Source: Moraxella atlantae NBRC 14588
Lineage (GTDB): Bacteria; Pseudomonadota; Gammaproteobacteria; Pseudomonadales; Moraxellaceae
Length of the DNA stretch: 64,000 nucleotides
Direction of reading: 5' to 3'
Assembly: GCF_001591265.1 (NCBI RefSeq)
Contig: NZ_BCUL01000007.1
Coordinates: forward strand, 53,692 to 117,691
The translations under genes and the position numbers were made by a program. Below, piece by piece: positions 53,146 to 62,032 of the stretch. Position 1 is the stretch's first letter. Every line of letters starts with the position of its first letter. The notes beneath the pieces are model-generated. The model was not told where the DNA came from and ran no database searches. It saw nothing but the letters and a program-made list of their open reading frames with translations.

Positions 53146-53721
53146 ATGTCAATCAAATCCGACCGCTGGATTCGGCGTATGGCAACTGAGCACGGTATGA
53201 TTGAACCGTTTGAAGCCGAGCAGGTGCGCTACAATGCCGAGGGGCAAAAATTGGTCAGTTTTGGCACCTCAAGTTATGGCTACGATGTGCGCTGTGCGCG
53301 TGAGTTTAAAGTTTTTACCAACGTGCATTCGGCGATTGTTGATCCTAAAAACTTTGATGAGCGCAGCTTTATTGATATCGTTGGCGATGAGTGCATCATT
53401 CCGCCCAATTCATTTGCTTTGGCGCGTACGGTGGAGTATTTTCGCATTCCGCGCGATGTGCTGACGATTTGTTTGGGTAAATCGACCTATGCGCGCTGCG
53501 GTATTATCGTCAATGTCACGCCGCTTGAGCCTGAATGGGAAGGGCATGTCACGCTAGAATTTAGCAACACGACCAATTTGCCTGCGCGAATTTATGCAGG
53601 CGAAGGCGTGGCGCAGATGTTGTTTTTGCAAAGCGATGCCGATGATGTGTGTGAAACGTCTTACAAGGATCGCGGCGGCAAATACCAAGGGCAAACGGGT
53701 GTGACCTTGCCAAAAACCTAA
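53146..53721 (+). CDS. dcd: dCTP deaminase
   Basis: Deaminates dCTP to dUTP, the main dUMP source for thymidylate in gammaproteobacteria. The 191-residue trimeric dUTPase-fold protein contains SSYGYDVRC near its start, the [11 protein letters not shown] motif, [21 protein letters not shown] with the catalytic Glu, and [11 protein letters not shown]. Length matches E. coli Dcd (193). ATG 53146 has AAGGAA upstream. A terminator follows at 53754-53788. Confidence 0.96.
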   Translation: MSIKSDRWIRRMATEHGMIEPFEAEQVRYNAEGQKLVSFGTSSYGYDVRCAREFKVFTNVHSAIVDPKNFDERSFIDIVGDECIIPPNSFALARTVEYFRIPRDVLTICLGKSTYARCGIIVNVTPLEPEWEGHVTLEFSNTTNLPARIYAGEGVAQMLFLQSDADDVCETSYKDRGGKYQGQTGVTLPKT

Positions 53722-53753
53722 ATTAAAAGCCTAAAAGTACCCAACACTTCATC

Positions 53754-53788
53754 AAAAAAACCGCATCCAATAAGATACGGTTTTTTTT
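53754..53788. terminator. Bidirectional terminator between dcd and uup
   Basis: Hairpin AAAACCGCATC/GATACGGTTTT (one mismatch) with A and T runs. Confidence 0.8.
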
Positions 53789-53809
53789 GGGCTGCGCTTG
53801 GGTTCATGG

Positions 53810-55780
53810 TTACAAACTACTTTCCAATGTCGTCCAACGCTCAAGCTTTTGTAATAGTAGCGCATCAATTTGCGCCAAACGCTCTGAGGCTTGTGTCGCG
53901 CCTGCCAAATCACGGCTAAACCAACTACCATCTGCCAATTTTTCTTGTAAGTCGGCTTGTTCAACTTCAAGCGCGGCAATTTCATCGGGTAAGTGGTCAA
54001 GCTCGCGTTGTTCTTTGTAGCTCAGTTTTTTCTTGCCTGTGGGCGATTGGCTGTTGTTTGCTGCTGCTGGGTTAGGGGTGGGCTTGGCGGTTTTTTCGCT
54101 GGGCTTGGAGGCGGTCTTGGCGGTTTCGGCGTCAATCCGCGCTTTTTGCTGCAAATAGTCTTGGTAGCCGCCGACGTATTCATTGACTACACCGCGTCCT
54201 TGTGCGTCTTTGCCAAATACCCACGTTGAGGTGACGACGTTGTCCATAAACGCGCGGTCATGGCTAATCAGCAAAATCGTGCCGTTAAAATTTGCCACCG
54301 CTTCTTCTAGCAGCTCAAGCGTTGCCATGTCCAAATCGTTGGTCGGTTCGTCCAATACCAGTACGTTGGCAGGCTTAAGTAATTGCTTTGCCAACAGCAC
54401 GCGGTTACGCTCACCACCTGATAAAGCTTTGACAGGGGTACGCGCACGCTCAGGCGCAAACAAAAAATCTTGCAAATAGCCGATGATGTGTTTCTTTTTG
54501 CCGCCCACTTCGACATAGTCCGAGCCTTCGGCAACGTTTTGCACCACACTGGCTTCAAGGTCAAGCTGATCGCGCAACTGATCAAAAAATGCGATTTGTA
54601 AATTGGTGCCGAGTTTGACGCTGCCTGTTTTTTCGATATCAGGCTGCGGTAAGCCCAAAATTGCATGAATGAGCGTGGATTTGCCAACGCCATTTTGCCC
54701 GATGATGCCAATGCGGTCACCGCGTAAAATGGTCGTGTTAAAGTCATGCACCAGTGTGGTGTCGCCATAGCGCAAGGTTAAGTGCTTGACGTTGCACACC
54801 AACCGCCCACTGGCTTCAACATCGTGCATGGTCAGATTGACCTGCCCAACTTGTTCGCGCCGTGCTTTGCGTTGCTCACGCAATGCCTTCAGTGCGCGCA
54901 CGCGTCCTTCGTTGCGTGTGCGCCGTGCCTTGATGCCCTGCCGAATCCAGACCTCTTCTTCAGCAAGTTTTTTGTCAAAATTGGCACGCGCCTTGTCTTC
55001 AGCTTGCAGTTCTTGTTCTTTGAGCGCTTGATAGCGCGCGTAGCCTTGTTGGTTGTGTGATAGACCCGCTTGCTTAATGTCATAGCTGCGCAAAATACCA
55101 CGGTCAAGCTCAACAATGCGTGTGGCGACTTTGTCGATAAAGCTGCGGTCATGCGAAATAAACACCAACGTCAAACCCTGTGCGCTGAGCAAAAACTGCT
55201 CAAGCCACTCGATGCTGTCTACATCCAAATGGTTGGTCGGCTCATCAAGCAGCAAGATATCGGGCTTTGCCATCAGTGCTTGCGCCAGTAGCACACGGCG
55301 TTTGCGTCCACCCGACAACGCGCTGATATCCGCCTCACCGTCAAGCTGCATGGTGGACAGCAAGGTCTGTACCTCACGCGGCAACGCCCAACCGTCGGCA
55401 TCGTCCAGTCGTTGTTGTAGTGTCGCCATCTGCGTACACGCTGCCATATCACCTGTTGCGCATGCAGTGCTGAGCCGTTCGTACTCTCTCAACCAGTCAC
55501 CAACTTCACCTGCGCCTGCCAGCACGATATCGGCGACCTTGCCGCCTGTTTCGGGGATATCCTGCGCCAGTTTTGCCACGTGCAAGCCTTGCGCCATCTG
55601 GCATTCGCCACGATCGGGCTTTAGCTGCCCTGCAATGACGTTAAGCAGCGTTGATTTGCCCTCGCCATTGCGCCCAATCAAACACACGCGTTCGCCTGCC
55701 TCAAGGTTAAAATCCACCCCGTCCAACACAGGCGCGATACCAAACGCCAAATGCACGTCGCGCAAATGCAATAATGCCAT
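53810..55780 (-). CDS. uup: ABC-F family ATPase Uup
   Basis: A 656-residue soluble protein with two ABC ATPase domains and no membrane part. Domain 1: Walker A GRNGEGKST, signature LSGGRKRRVLLAQAL, Walker B ILLLDEPTNHLD. Domain 2: GQNGVGKST, ALSGGERNRVLLAKQL, VLVLDEPTNDLD. Between them is the linker with many Arg and Lys (IRQGIKARRTRNEGRVRAL). The C-terminal 80 residues form the Uup-type coiled coil (LSYKEQRELDHLPDEIAALEVEQADLQEKL). Uup limits precise excision of transposons and influences stalled ribosomes. It is divergent from slyX. Confidence 0.95.
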   Translation of the reverse strand: MALLHLRDVHLAFGIAPVLDGVDFNLEAGERVCLIGRNGEGKSTLLNVIAGQLKPDRGECQMAQGLHVAKLAQDIPETGGKVADIVLAGAGEVGDWLREYERLSTACATGDMAACTQMATLQQRLDDADGWALPREVQTLLSTMQLDGEADISALSGGRKRRVLLAQALMAKPDILLLDEPTNHLDVDSIEWLEQFLLSAQGLTLVFISHDRSFIDKVATRIVELDRGILRSYDIKQAGLSHNQQGYARYQALKEQELQAEDKARANFDKKLAEEEVWIRQGIKARRTRNEGRVRALKALREQRKARREQVGQVNLTMHDVEASGRLVCNVKHLTLRYGDTTLVHDFNTTILRGDRIGIIGQNGVGKSTLIHAILGLPQPDIEKTGSVKLGTNLQIAFFDQLRDQLDLEASVVQNVAEGSDYVEVGGKKKHIIGYLQDFLFAPERARTPVKALSGGERNRVLLAKQLLKPANVLVLDEPTNDLDMATLELLEEAVANFNGTILLISHDRAFMDNVVTSTWVFGKDAQGRGVVNEYVGGYQDYLQQKARIDAETAKTASKPSEKTAKPTPNPAAANNSQSPTGKKKLSYKEQRELDHLPDEIAALEVEQADLQEKLADGSWFSRDLAGATQASERLAQIDALLLQKLERWTTLESSL

Positions 55781-55941
55781 GTTTTTGTCTCATCATTGAT
55801 CAATCATTAACGCGCCATTGTAACAAAAAAGGCAAGAAAAAAGCAGGCAAGCACGGGCTAAAAAAACCGACAAAACAACATCAACGCTGAGTAAATCGGC
55901 TACAATACCGATTTTTATCGTTACGAAGTCTTGATCAAGCC

Positions 55942-56214
55942 ATGAAATCAAACACCGCCGATACAAACGCCGACCTAGCCATGCCCACCGATTTACTGGC
56001 AAGTATGCAGCAAGCCATCATTGACCTGCAAAGCCAAATTGTGTTTTTAGAGGATACGGTTGAGGCACTGAACCTGCGCGTTGCTGAGCAAAGCCGCGAG
56101 CTTGCCGATCAGCAGCGCCAACTGCAACTGCTTTACCAAAAAATCGACAGCCAAGCCACGGCCAATACCATCGCACCGTTTGATTTGTTGGCAGATAAGC
56201 CACCGCATTACTGA
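55942..56214 (+). CDS. slyX: SlyX family protein
   Basis: A 90-residue, mostly coiled-coil protein: IDLQSQIVFLEDTVEALNLRVAEQSRELADQQRQLQLLYQKI spans the conserved SlyX region, and PFDLLADKPPHY is the diagnostic end (PPHY). The role of SlyX is not known. It lies between the divergent uup and the converging DAHP synthase gene. Confidence 0.92.
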   Translation: MKSNTADTNADLAMPTDLLASMQQAIIDLQSQIVFLEDTVEALNLRVAEQSRELADQQRQLQLLYQKIDSQATANTIAPFDLLADKPPHY

Positions 56215-56257
56215 TGGTTTAAAATCTGTACGATTAAAATCCAGTCAAAGCACGCCA

Positions 56258-56290
56258 TAAAAAAGCCCAACATGATTTGTCGGGCTTTTG
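56258..56290. terminator. Bidirectional terminator between slyX and aroG
   Basis: Hairpin with arms AAAAGCCC and GGGCTTTT between converging genes, with flanking A and T bases. Confidence 0.75.
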
Positions 56291-56310
56291 ATCATGCACA
56301 ATTTTATTCA

Positions 56311-57408
56311 TCAGTCATTTAATTGACGGTTGGGCAAAATATCTTTGACCGCGTCGCGCAGCTCACGCAATGCCTTGACGCTTGATTCCCAATCTAGGCA
56401 GCCATCGGTGATGGACTTGCCGTATTCAAGTTTGGACAAGTCGGCGGTCAAATTCTGCCGACCGCCTTTGAGGTGGCTTTCAACCATCATCCCGATGATC
56501 GAGCGGTTGCCGTGTTGGATTTGCTCAGCGATATTTTGAATGACCATCGGCTGCAAGTACGGGTCTTTGTTGGAGTTGGCGTGGCTTGAATCAATCATGA
56601 TTTTGCCCGACACGTTGCCTTTTGCCAGCTCATTTTCGGCTTGTGCCACTGCTGATGCGTCATAGTTTGGCTTGCCGTTGCCACCGCGTAGCACCACATG
56701 GGCGTAAGGGTTGCCTTTAGATTGGATGATCGACACCTGCCCATCAGCCGATAAGCCCAAAAAGCTATGCCCCGATTTGACCGCCTGCATGGCATTGACC
56801 GCAACCGTCATGCTGCCGTCTGTGCCGTTTTTAAAACCAACGGGCGATGAGAGCCCCGAGGACATTTCACGGTGCGTCTGGCTCTCGGTGGTGCGCGCGC
56901 CAATCGCTGACCAGCTGATTAAGTCTTGTATGTATTGTGGCGTGTTGGGGTCGAGGGCTTCAGTGGCGCAGGGCAAGCCTTTTTCGTTTAAGTCCAGCAG
57001 CAATTTACGCGCGGTATACAGGCCTTTGTTGATGTCAAAGCTGTCATTCATGTCGGGGTCGTTGATCAGTCCTTTCCAACCAACGGTGGTACGCGGTTTT
57101 TCAAAATACACGCGCATAACGATAAAAATCGTGTCTTTGAGTTCCTCTGCCAGTACGGCAAGCTTGTCAGCGTATTCATGCGCGGCTTGGATATCGTGAA
57201 TTGAACAGGGGCCAATCACCATTAACAAGCGTTTGTCTTGTCCGTCCAAAATGCGTTTGATGGTCTCACGACCTGTTTTGACGGTTTCGAGCGCGGCAGG
57301 GGTCATGGGCAGCTGGGTTTTGAGTTCAGCGGGTGTGATTAAAGGCAAAATCGCGGCTAAGTTCACGTTATCTACATCGGCGATATCAGTGTTGGCAAAC
57401 GTTGTCAT
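56311..57408 (-). CDS. aroG: 3-deoxy-7-phosphoheptulonate (DAHP) synthase, class I
   Basis: First step of the shikimate pathway: PEP plus erythrose-4-phosphate to DAHP. The protein (about 365 residues) has the metal Cys and catalytic residues in VIGPCSIHD, RVYFEKPRTTVGWKGLINDP, the LPCATEALDP segment, GARTTESQTHREMSSGLS and MIDSSHANSNKDP. These are of the AroF/G/H class. Which aromatic amino acid inhibits it cannot be read by eye, so the letter is nominal. ATG 57408 has GAGAG upstream; ATG 57426 is an alternative. Confidence 0.9.
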   Translation of the reverse strand: MTTFANTDIADVDNVNLAAILPLITPAELKTQLPMTPAALETVKTGRETIKRILDGQDKRLLMVIGPCSIHDIQAAHEYADKLAVLAEELKDTIFIVMRVYFEKPRTTVGWKGLINDPDMNDSFDINKGLYTARKLLLDLNEKGLPCATEALDPNTPQYIQDLISWSAIGARTTESQTHREMSSGLSSPVGFKNGTDGSMTVAVNAMQAVKSGHSFLGLSADGQVSIIQSKGNPYAHVVLRGGNGKPNYDASAVAQAENELAKGNVSGKIMIDSSHANSNKDPYLQPMVIQNIAEQIQHGNRSIIGMMVESHLKGGRQNLTADLSKLEYGKSITDGCLDWESSVKALRELRDAVKDILPNRQLND

Positions 57409-57671
57409 GGCTCTCACGGCTGTCATTTATTGAGTTAAACTGTCAATATAAACCAAAACAGGCACGCTGTCACCTCACCTGACGCGCCAAACTGCCAAAA
57501 GTCGGCAAAATTTTAATGAAAATTAATTGGCAAGGTAATAACCTTTTTTTGGCAATTTTTTGCCCGTATTTGGCGCAAATTTAGCCAACAGGCAACAAAT
57601 TGCCGACAAACCGCGCTTGTCAAAATGGGCAAAATTCGTTACCGTGAGGTTTTGTGTCATCGCAAATGTTA

Positions 57672-57705
57672 TGACAACTTCAACCCCTTCAACCCCTTCA
57701 ACCGC
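57672..57705. repeat. Short AACCCCTTC tandem repeat at the lpxB 5' end
   Basis: Three near-copies of CAACCCCTT follow the ATG at 57671. If that start is used they code for a STPSTPST low-complexity stretch. Confidence 0.7.
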
Positions 57706-57730
57706 CAGTATTGTCTTTAATCCAAGCACC

Positions 57731-59008
57731 ATGACTGACCAAATCACCGCCGAATTTGCTACTCCGCACACGATCACCGCCCAATATCGCCCGTTGGTGA
57801 TTGGTATTGTGGCAGGCGAGGTGTCGGGCGATGCGCTGGGGGCGGATTTTATGCGCCAGATGAATAACTTACGTGATGATATTGTGTGGGTCGGTGTGGG
57901 CGGCAGCCAAATGCAGGCGGCAGGTTTGCAGTCGATCCTTGATATGTCGCGGCTGGCGGTGATGGGCTTGAGTGAAATTGTCAAGCATCTGCCCGATTTG
58001 CTCAACGCCAAAGCGCAGATTTTACGCGCGTTTGCTGATGCCAAACTGGATATATTCATCGGTATTGACGCGCCCGATTTTAATTTGCGCTTGGCAAAAT
58101 CACTCAAGCCCAAAGGCGTGTATTGTGTGCAGTACGTTAGTCCATCGATTTGGGCATGGCGCGAAGGACGCATTGAGTCCATTGAACAAGCCACGCATTT
58201 GGTATTGTGCCTGTTTCCGTTTGAATTGCCCGTGTATGCCAAACATGGGCACCCTGCGGTGTGTGTCGGGCATCCGCTGCTCAAAACGCTTGACCCTGCG
58301 CTGACCACCACGCCGCTACTGGATCAACGCTTGACACTGATTTGGGCGCATGACGACTTGCGCGAATTTTTTGCCCAAACGGGCAATATCAGTTCGCTGA
58401 TTGCGCTGCTACCAGGTTCACGGAATAGCGAAATCCGCGCCTTATTGCCAACGTTATTCGCCAGTGTGCGCCGTTTGCTGATCCTTGATCAAAACTTGTG
58501 CTTTGTCATTCCTGTGGCACGCGCCGAACACCAAAGTTTAATACAAACACAATTGGCACAACAGCCTGATGACGTGCGCGCACGTGTGGTGGTGGCGCAT
58601 GATGCAGCGCAGGCAGATTTTAGCCAACGCGTGATGGCAATGGCAGATTTGGTGCTGCTGGCATCGGGTACAGCAACGTTTGAGGCGATGCTGCTTATGC
58701 GCCCGATGGTGGTGGTATATCGGCTCAAGGCATTGAGTTTTTGGCTGGCAAAAAAACTGGTAAAAATTCCGTATGTTGCCTTGCCTAATATTTTGGCAGG
58801 TAAGCAAATCGTGCCTGAATTGCTACAAAACGATGCCACTGCTGATAGCATCAGTCGCACGGTGTACAAAAATCTGTCCGCCCCTGCTTATCAAGACCAA
58901 CAACGTGCCCTTGCCAAAACTTGTGCCAAGCTGCGCGAACAAAGCAACACCAACCCTGCCAACGCGGTTGTGACAGGGTGGTTAGCATGGTTAAATGACC
59001 ACCAATAA
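57731..59008 (+). CDS. lpxB: Lipid-A-disaccharide synthase
   Basis: Condenses UDP-diacylglucosamine and lipid X in lipid A synthesis at the inner membrane. Motifs: IGIVAGEVSGDALGADFM near the N-terminus, MGLSEIVKHLPDL, FIGIDAPDFNL, YVSPSIWAWREGR, and LLPGSRNSEIRAL. The C-terminal ASGTATFEAML and PYVALPNILAGKQIVPELLQ complete the GT19 pattern. The start is uncertain: ATG 57731 is chosen because it lies nearest the conserved domain, and ATG 57671 would add 20 residues coded partly by the AACCCCTTC repeat. Confidence 0.93.
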   Translation: MTDQITAEFATPHTITAQYRPLVIGIVAGEVSGDALGADFMRQMNNLRDDIVWVGVGGSQMQAAGLQSILDMSRLAVMGLSEIVKHLPDLLNAKAQILRAFADAKLDIFIGIDAPDFNLRLAKSLKPKGVYCVQYVSPSIWAWREGRIESIEQATHLVLCLFPFELPVYAKHGHPAVCVGHPLLKTLDPALTTTPLLDQRLTLIWAHDDLREFFAQTGNISSLIALLPGSRNSEIRALLPTLFASVRRLLILDQNLCFVIPVARAEHQSLIQTQLAQQPDDVRARVVVAHDAAQADFSQRVMAMADLVLLASGTATFEAMLLMRPMVVVYRLKALSFWLAKKLVKIPYVALPNILAGKQIVPELLQNDATADSISRTVYKNLSAPAYQDQQRALAKTCAKLREQSNTNPANAVVTGWLAWLNDHQ

Positions 59009-59038
59009 AAATCGCATAAATCGATTACTTATGCGATA
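59005..59038 (-). terminator. purD terminator
   Basis: Perfect 9-bp stem ATCGCATAA/TTATGCGAT. On the minus strand it is followed by TTTTT, so it ends purD. Confidence 0.85.
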
Positions 59039-59067
59039 AAGCTTTTTAAAATCAACATGTTAAGCGA

Positions 59068-60399
59068 TTAGCCGTTACGTGCCAATGCGCGCCAGCCGAT
59101 ATCACGGCGGTATTGCATACCATCAAAACTAATCGCTGCGCAGGTTGCCAGTGCTTTAGTTTGCGCGTCTGCCAAATCATCGCCCAATGCTGTTACGCAC
59201 AGCACGCGCCCGCCGTTGGTGACGATGGTCTGTGCTGCCAGTTCGGTTTTATCCATGCTTGCAGTGTCAAGGTCACGGTTTTCAAAGCGTGTCCCTGCAT
59301 GAAATACTTTAACCCCGTTGTGATCTGCGCTTAGATCAGGCAAACCTGTGATGGCATCGCCTGTTTTTGCCGACTCTGGATAGCCTTGCGCCGCCAGCAC
59401 AATGCCAAGGGCAGGGCGGCTATCCCATTTGGTTTGGCTGGGCAAATTACCTGCCACGCCTGCTTGCATTAGCTCAACCAATGACGCTTGCAAACGCAGC
59501 ATAATAGGCTGGGTTTCAGGGTCACCAAAACGGCAGTTAAACTCAATCACAAATGGGTCGCCGTTGTCATCAATCATCAGCCCTGCATACAAAAAGCCTG
59601 TATAGGGCGTGCCGTTGTCCTGCATTGCCTTGACCACAGGCTCAATGATCCGTGTTATGACTTTGTCATGCACCGCAGGCGTGACGACAGGGGCAGGCGA
59701 ATACGCACCCATACCACCCGTGTTCGCACCCGTATCGCCCTCACCAATGCGCTTGTGGTCTTGGCTGGTCGCCATTGGTAGGATATGTTGCCCATCGATC
59801 ATACAAATAAAGCTGGCCTCTTCACCTGCCAAAAATTGCTCAATCACCACACGGCTGCCTGCGTCGCCAAATTTATTGCCTGCAAGCATGTCCTCAACCG
59901 CGGCGACGGCTTCGGCTTCGGTTTGTGCCACAATCACACCTTTGCCTGCCGCCAAACCATCAGCCTTGATGACAATCGGTGCGCCCTCGGCTTTGATGTA
60001 TGCCACCGCTGCATCCACCTCGCTAAACGCCTGATAGCGCGCGGTTGGGATATTGTGCTGCTGCATAAACTGCTTGGCAAATGCTTTTGAGCCCTCAAGC
60101 TGAGCACAGTGTGCCGTTGGTCCCCACACCGCGATATCCGCCGCGCGTAGGTCATCAACGATCCCTGCGACCAACGGTGCTTCAGGCCCCACCACCACCA
60201 ACGCGATGTTATGGCTACGGCAAAATTCAATCACCGCGGCATGATCTTTGATATTCACCGCAACGTTTTGTAACTTGGGCTCAAGAGCCGTGCCTGCGTT
60301 ACCGTTTGCTACAAACACCGTCACCACACGTGCATCCTTGGCGCATTGCCACGCCAACGCATGCTCACGTCCGCCATTACCGATAACCAAAATATTCAT
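59068..60399 (-). CDS. purD: Phosphoribosylamine-glycine ligase
   Basis: Second step of purine synthesis, an ATP-grasp enzyme. The 443-residue protein starts MNILVIGNGGREHALAWQ and has VVGPEAPLVAGIVDDL, then ATP-grasp motifs APIVIKADGLAAGKGVIVA and GEEASFICMIDG. The signature RFGDPETQPIMLRL follows, with GIVLAAQGYP near the C-terminal domain. It is slightly longer than E. coli PurD (429). The gene stands alone; purH is not in the window. Confidence 0.96.
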   Translation of the reverse strand: MNILVIGNGGREHALAWQCAKDARVVTVFVANGNAGTALEPKLQNVAVNIKDHAAVIEFCRSHNIALVVVGPEAPLVAGIVDDLRAADIAVWGPTAHCAQLEGSKAFAKQFMQQHNIPTARYQAFSEVDAAVAYIKAEGAPIVIKADGLAAGKGVIVAQTEAEAVAAVEDMLAGNKFGDAGSRVVIEQFLAGEEASFICMIDGQHILPMATSQDHKRIGEGDTGANTGGMGAYSPAPVVTPAVHDKVITRIIEPVVKAMQDNGTPYTGFLYAGLMIDDNGDPFVIEFNCRFGDPETQPIMLRLQASLVELMQAGVAGNLPSQTKWDSRPALGIVLAAQGYPESAKTGDAITGLPDLSADHNGVKVFHAGTRFENRDLDTASMDKTELAAQTIVTNGGRVLCVTALGDDLADAQTKALATCAAISFDGMQYRRDIGWRALARNG

Positions 60400-60609
60400 A
60401 TTATTGTCCTTAGATCAAGTGAAAAACGGGGAAAAATCAATACAATGCCGGCAAAACGCCCCAAACCATCAAACAAAACGCAACAGCACAAAGTATAAAT
60501 AAAACCTACCCAAAAATCCACCAACCGCCATTTACTTGCTACAACTAAGCCCTTAAATAGCCGTATAAGCTAAAATGCGCTAAAATAAGGGCAGACAGGG
60601 GGTGAGATT

Positions 60610-61326
60610 TTGACAGCACATTACATCATTGGTGTGGATGAAGTAGGGCGCGGACCATTGCTCGGCGACGTCGTTGCGGCGGCGGTGATTTTGCCAAATA
60701 ATATATTAAACTTAGCCACGCCAAGCGCATCATCTGATGGCACCACCTTACCACTTTGGCAAGCCGATGACGTTGCCATCATACTCAATCATCCGCTTAG
60801 CCGCTTGACCGATTCCAAAAAATTAAGCGAAAAAACTCGCGAAACGCTTGTGCCTGTCATTCGCCAAACTGCCCACCAATTTGCCATTGCCAAAATACCA
60901 CCCCAAGTGATTGATGATATCAATATCTTGCAGGCTACCATGCTTGCCATGCAACAAACGATTGGTGAGGTGGTCAAAAACGTTATCGCCAAACAGCCCG
61001 ACGCGCATTTCACGGTGGTCATTGATGGCAACCGTATACCCGATTTAGCGTTTTTAGGTTTAGATAATGACCAGTTAAAAACTCGTGCGGTGGTCAAAGG
61101 CGATAGCCGTCACGCTGCCATCAGTGCAGCAAGCGTCTTGGCAAAGGTTAGCCGCGATTATGATATGCTAGCATTGGCGGCGCGTTATCCTGCTTATCAC
61201 ATCGACAAGCACAAAGGCTATCCAACCGCAGCGCATTTGGCTGCCTTAGCCGAATATGGCATTTTGCCCGAACATCGACGATCGTTTGCTCCCGTCAAAC
61301 GTTTATTAACCGATTTGAGGCAGTAA
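60610..61326 (+). CDS. rnhB: Ribonuclease HII
   Basis: Removes ribonucleotides from DNA and RNA-DNA hybrids. The 238-residue protein has the first catalytic pair in IIGVDEVGRGPLLGD (family DEVGRG; here LLGD follows instead of the usual LAGP), DSKKLSEKTRE, the Asp in VVIDGNRIPD, and SVLAKVSRDYDM with the last catalytic Asp. HKGYPTAAHLAAL is the family end motif. An insertion near residues 38-55 (Leu/Ser/Thr rich) makes it a little long. The start is TTG 60610. Confidence 0.92.
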   Translation: MTAHYIIGVDEVGRGPLLGDVVAAAVILPNNILNLATPSASSDGTTLPLWQADDVAIILNHPLSRLTDSKKLSEKTRETLVPVIRQTAHQFAIAKIPPQVIDDINILQATMLAMQQTIGEVVKNVIAKQPDAHFTVVIDGNRIPDLAFLGLDNDQLKTRAVVKGDSRHAAISAASVLAKVSRDYDMLALAARYPAYHIDKHKGYPTAAHLAALAEYGILPEHRRSFAPVKRLLTDLRQ

Positions 61327-61334
61327 ATTTTGCA

Positions 61335-61374
61335 TAAAAAAACCGCCCAGTATCGAAGGCTTGGCGGCTTTTTA
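61335..61374. terminator. Bidirectional terminator between rnhB and fixH
   Basis: Hairpin AACCGCCCAG/CTTGGCGGCTT with a 9-base loop and flanking A and T runs. Confidence 0.78.
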
Positions 61375-61403
61375 ATTCAACAACAAGTTTAAGCGCGATA
61401 AGG

Positions 61404-62003
61404 CTAGCTGGGTTTGGTTTGCCCATCAAACGCTTTTAGCGGTTTAAACTCCACTATTTTTTGACTCGGCAACTCTGCCCGCGCTTGCAAACGCCACGTA
61501 TCTTTTGGTTCACGCACGATGATATAGTATTTGCCTTGCGTGTCGTCCAATGTCACCTTGCCATGGTACGCGCCATCAGCTGCTTTGGTTACCACAAAAT
61601 CGCGGTCTTTTTGGATTTGGGTGGCGTGTGAGATTTGCACCGTCAGCGTTTGTGGTTGCACAAATGTGCTACCAGCAGGTACGTTTAGCACAAACGTGGC
61701 ATCAGGCGTGTGCAAATTTAGCTGCCCCGTTAATCCCAAATCATGTGCCAGTTTGTCCTTGGACACGTCGGCATACAGCGTTTTGCCATCCATATACCAA
61801 TCATCACGCACCACCGAATCCTGCTCACGCACCGAATACACCACCAATATCACGCACAGCGTCACCATCAACAGCGGTAAGGCAATGATAAACACCCACA
61901 CCATGTAGTTTTTGTACCACAGCTTTGAGATGGGTTTGCCACGCGTGCTAGACGTTGGCGTTTGACGTGTTTTTGACAGAGGCGCTGGAGCAGGTTTTGG
62001 CAT
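61404..62003 (-). CDS. FixH family protein
   Basis: A membrane protein of about 199 residues linked to cbb3 oxidase biogenesis. One helix (MVWVFIIALPLLMVTLCVILVVY) follows a basic cytoplasmic start rich in Pro and Lys. The periplasmic beta domain contains WYMDGKTLYADVSKDKLAHDLGLTGQL and the DTQGKYYIIVREPKDTWRL end, as in FixH/CcoH-like proteins (PF05751). It follows ccoG by 30 bases. The ATG at 62003 is chosen over GTG 62012. Assignment rests on length, topology and the neighbour. Confidence 0.82.
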   Translation of the reverse strand: MPKPAPAPLSKTRQTPTSSTRGKPISKLWYKNYMVWVFIIALPLLMVTLCVILVVYSVREQDSVVRDDWYMDGKTLYADVSKDKLAHDLGLTGQLNLHTPDATFVLNVPAGSTFVQPQTLTVQISHATQIQKDRDFVVTKAADGAYHGKVTLDDTQGKYYIIVREPKDTWRLQARAELPSQKIVEFKPLKAFDGQTKPS

Positions 62004-62032
62004 GACACTCACTTTTTTAACCTAAAAAATAA

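Noticed and set aside
55116..55799. 227-codon plus-strand frame opposite uup
   Set aside because: Ser/Ala/Pro-rich antisense shadow of a conserved ABC-F gene, with no own motifs.
57523..58311. 262-codon minus-strand frame over the lpxB 5' half
   Set aside because: No domain, Ser/Cys/Pro-rich shadow. The lpxB frame has all conserved motifs.
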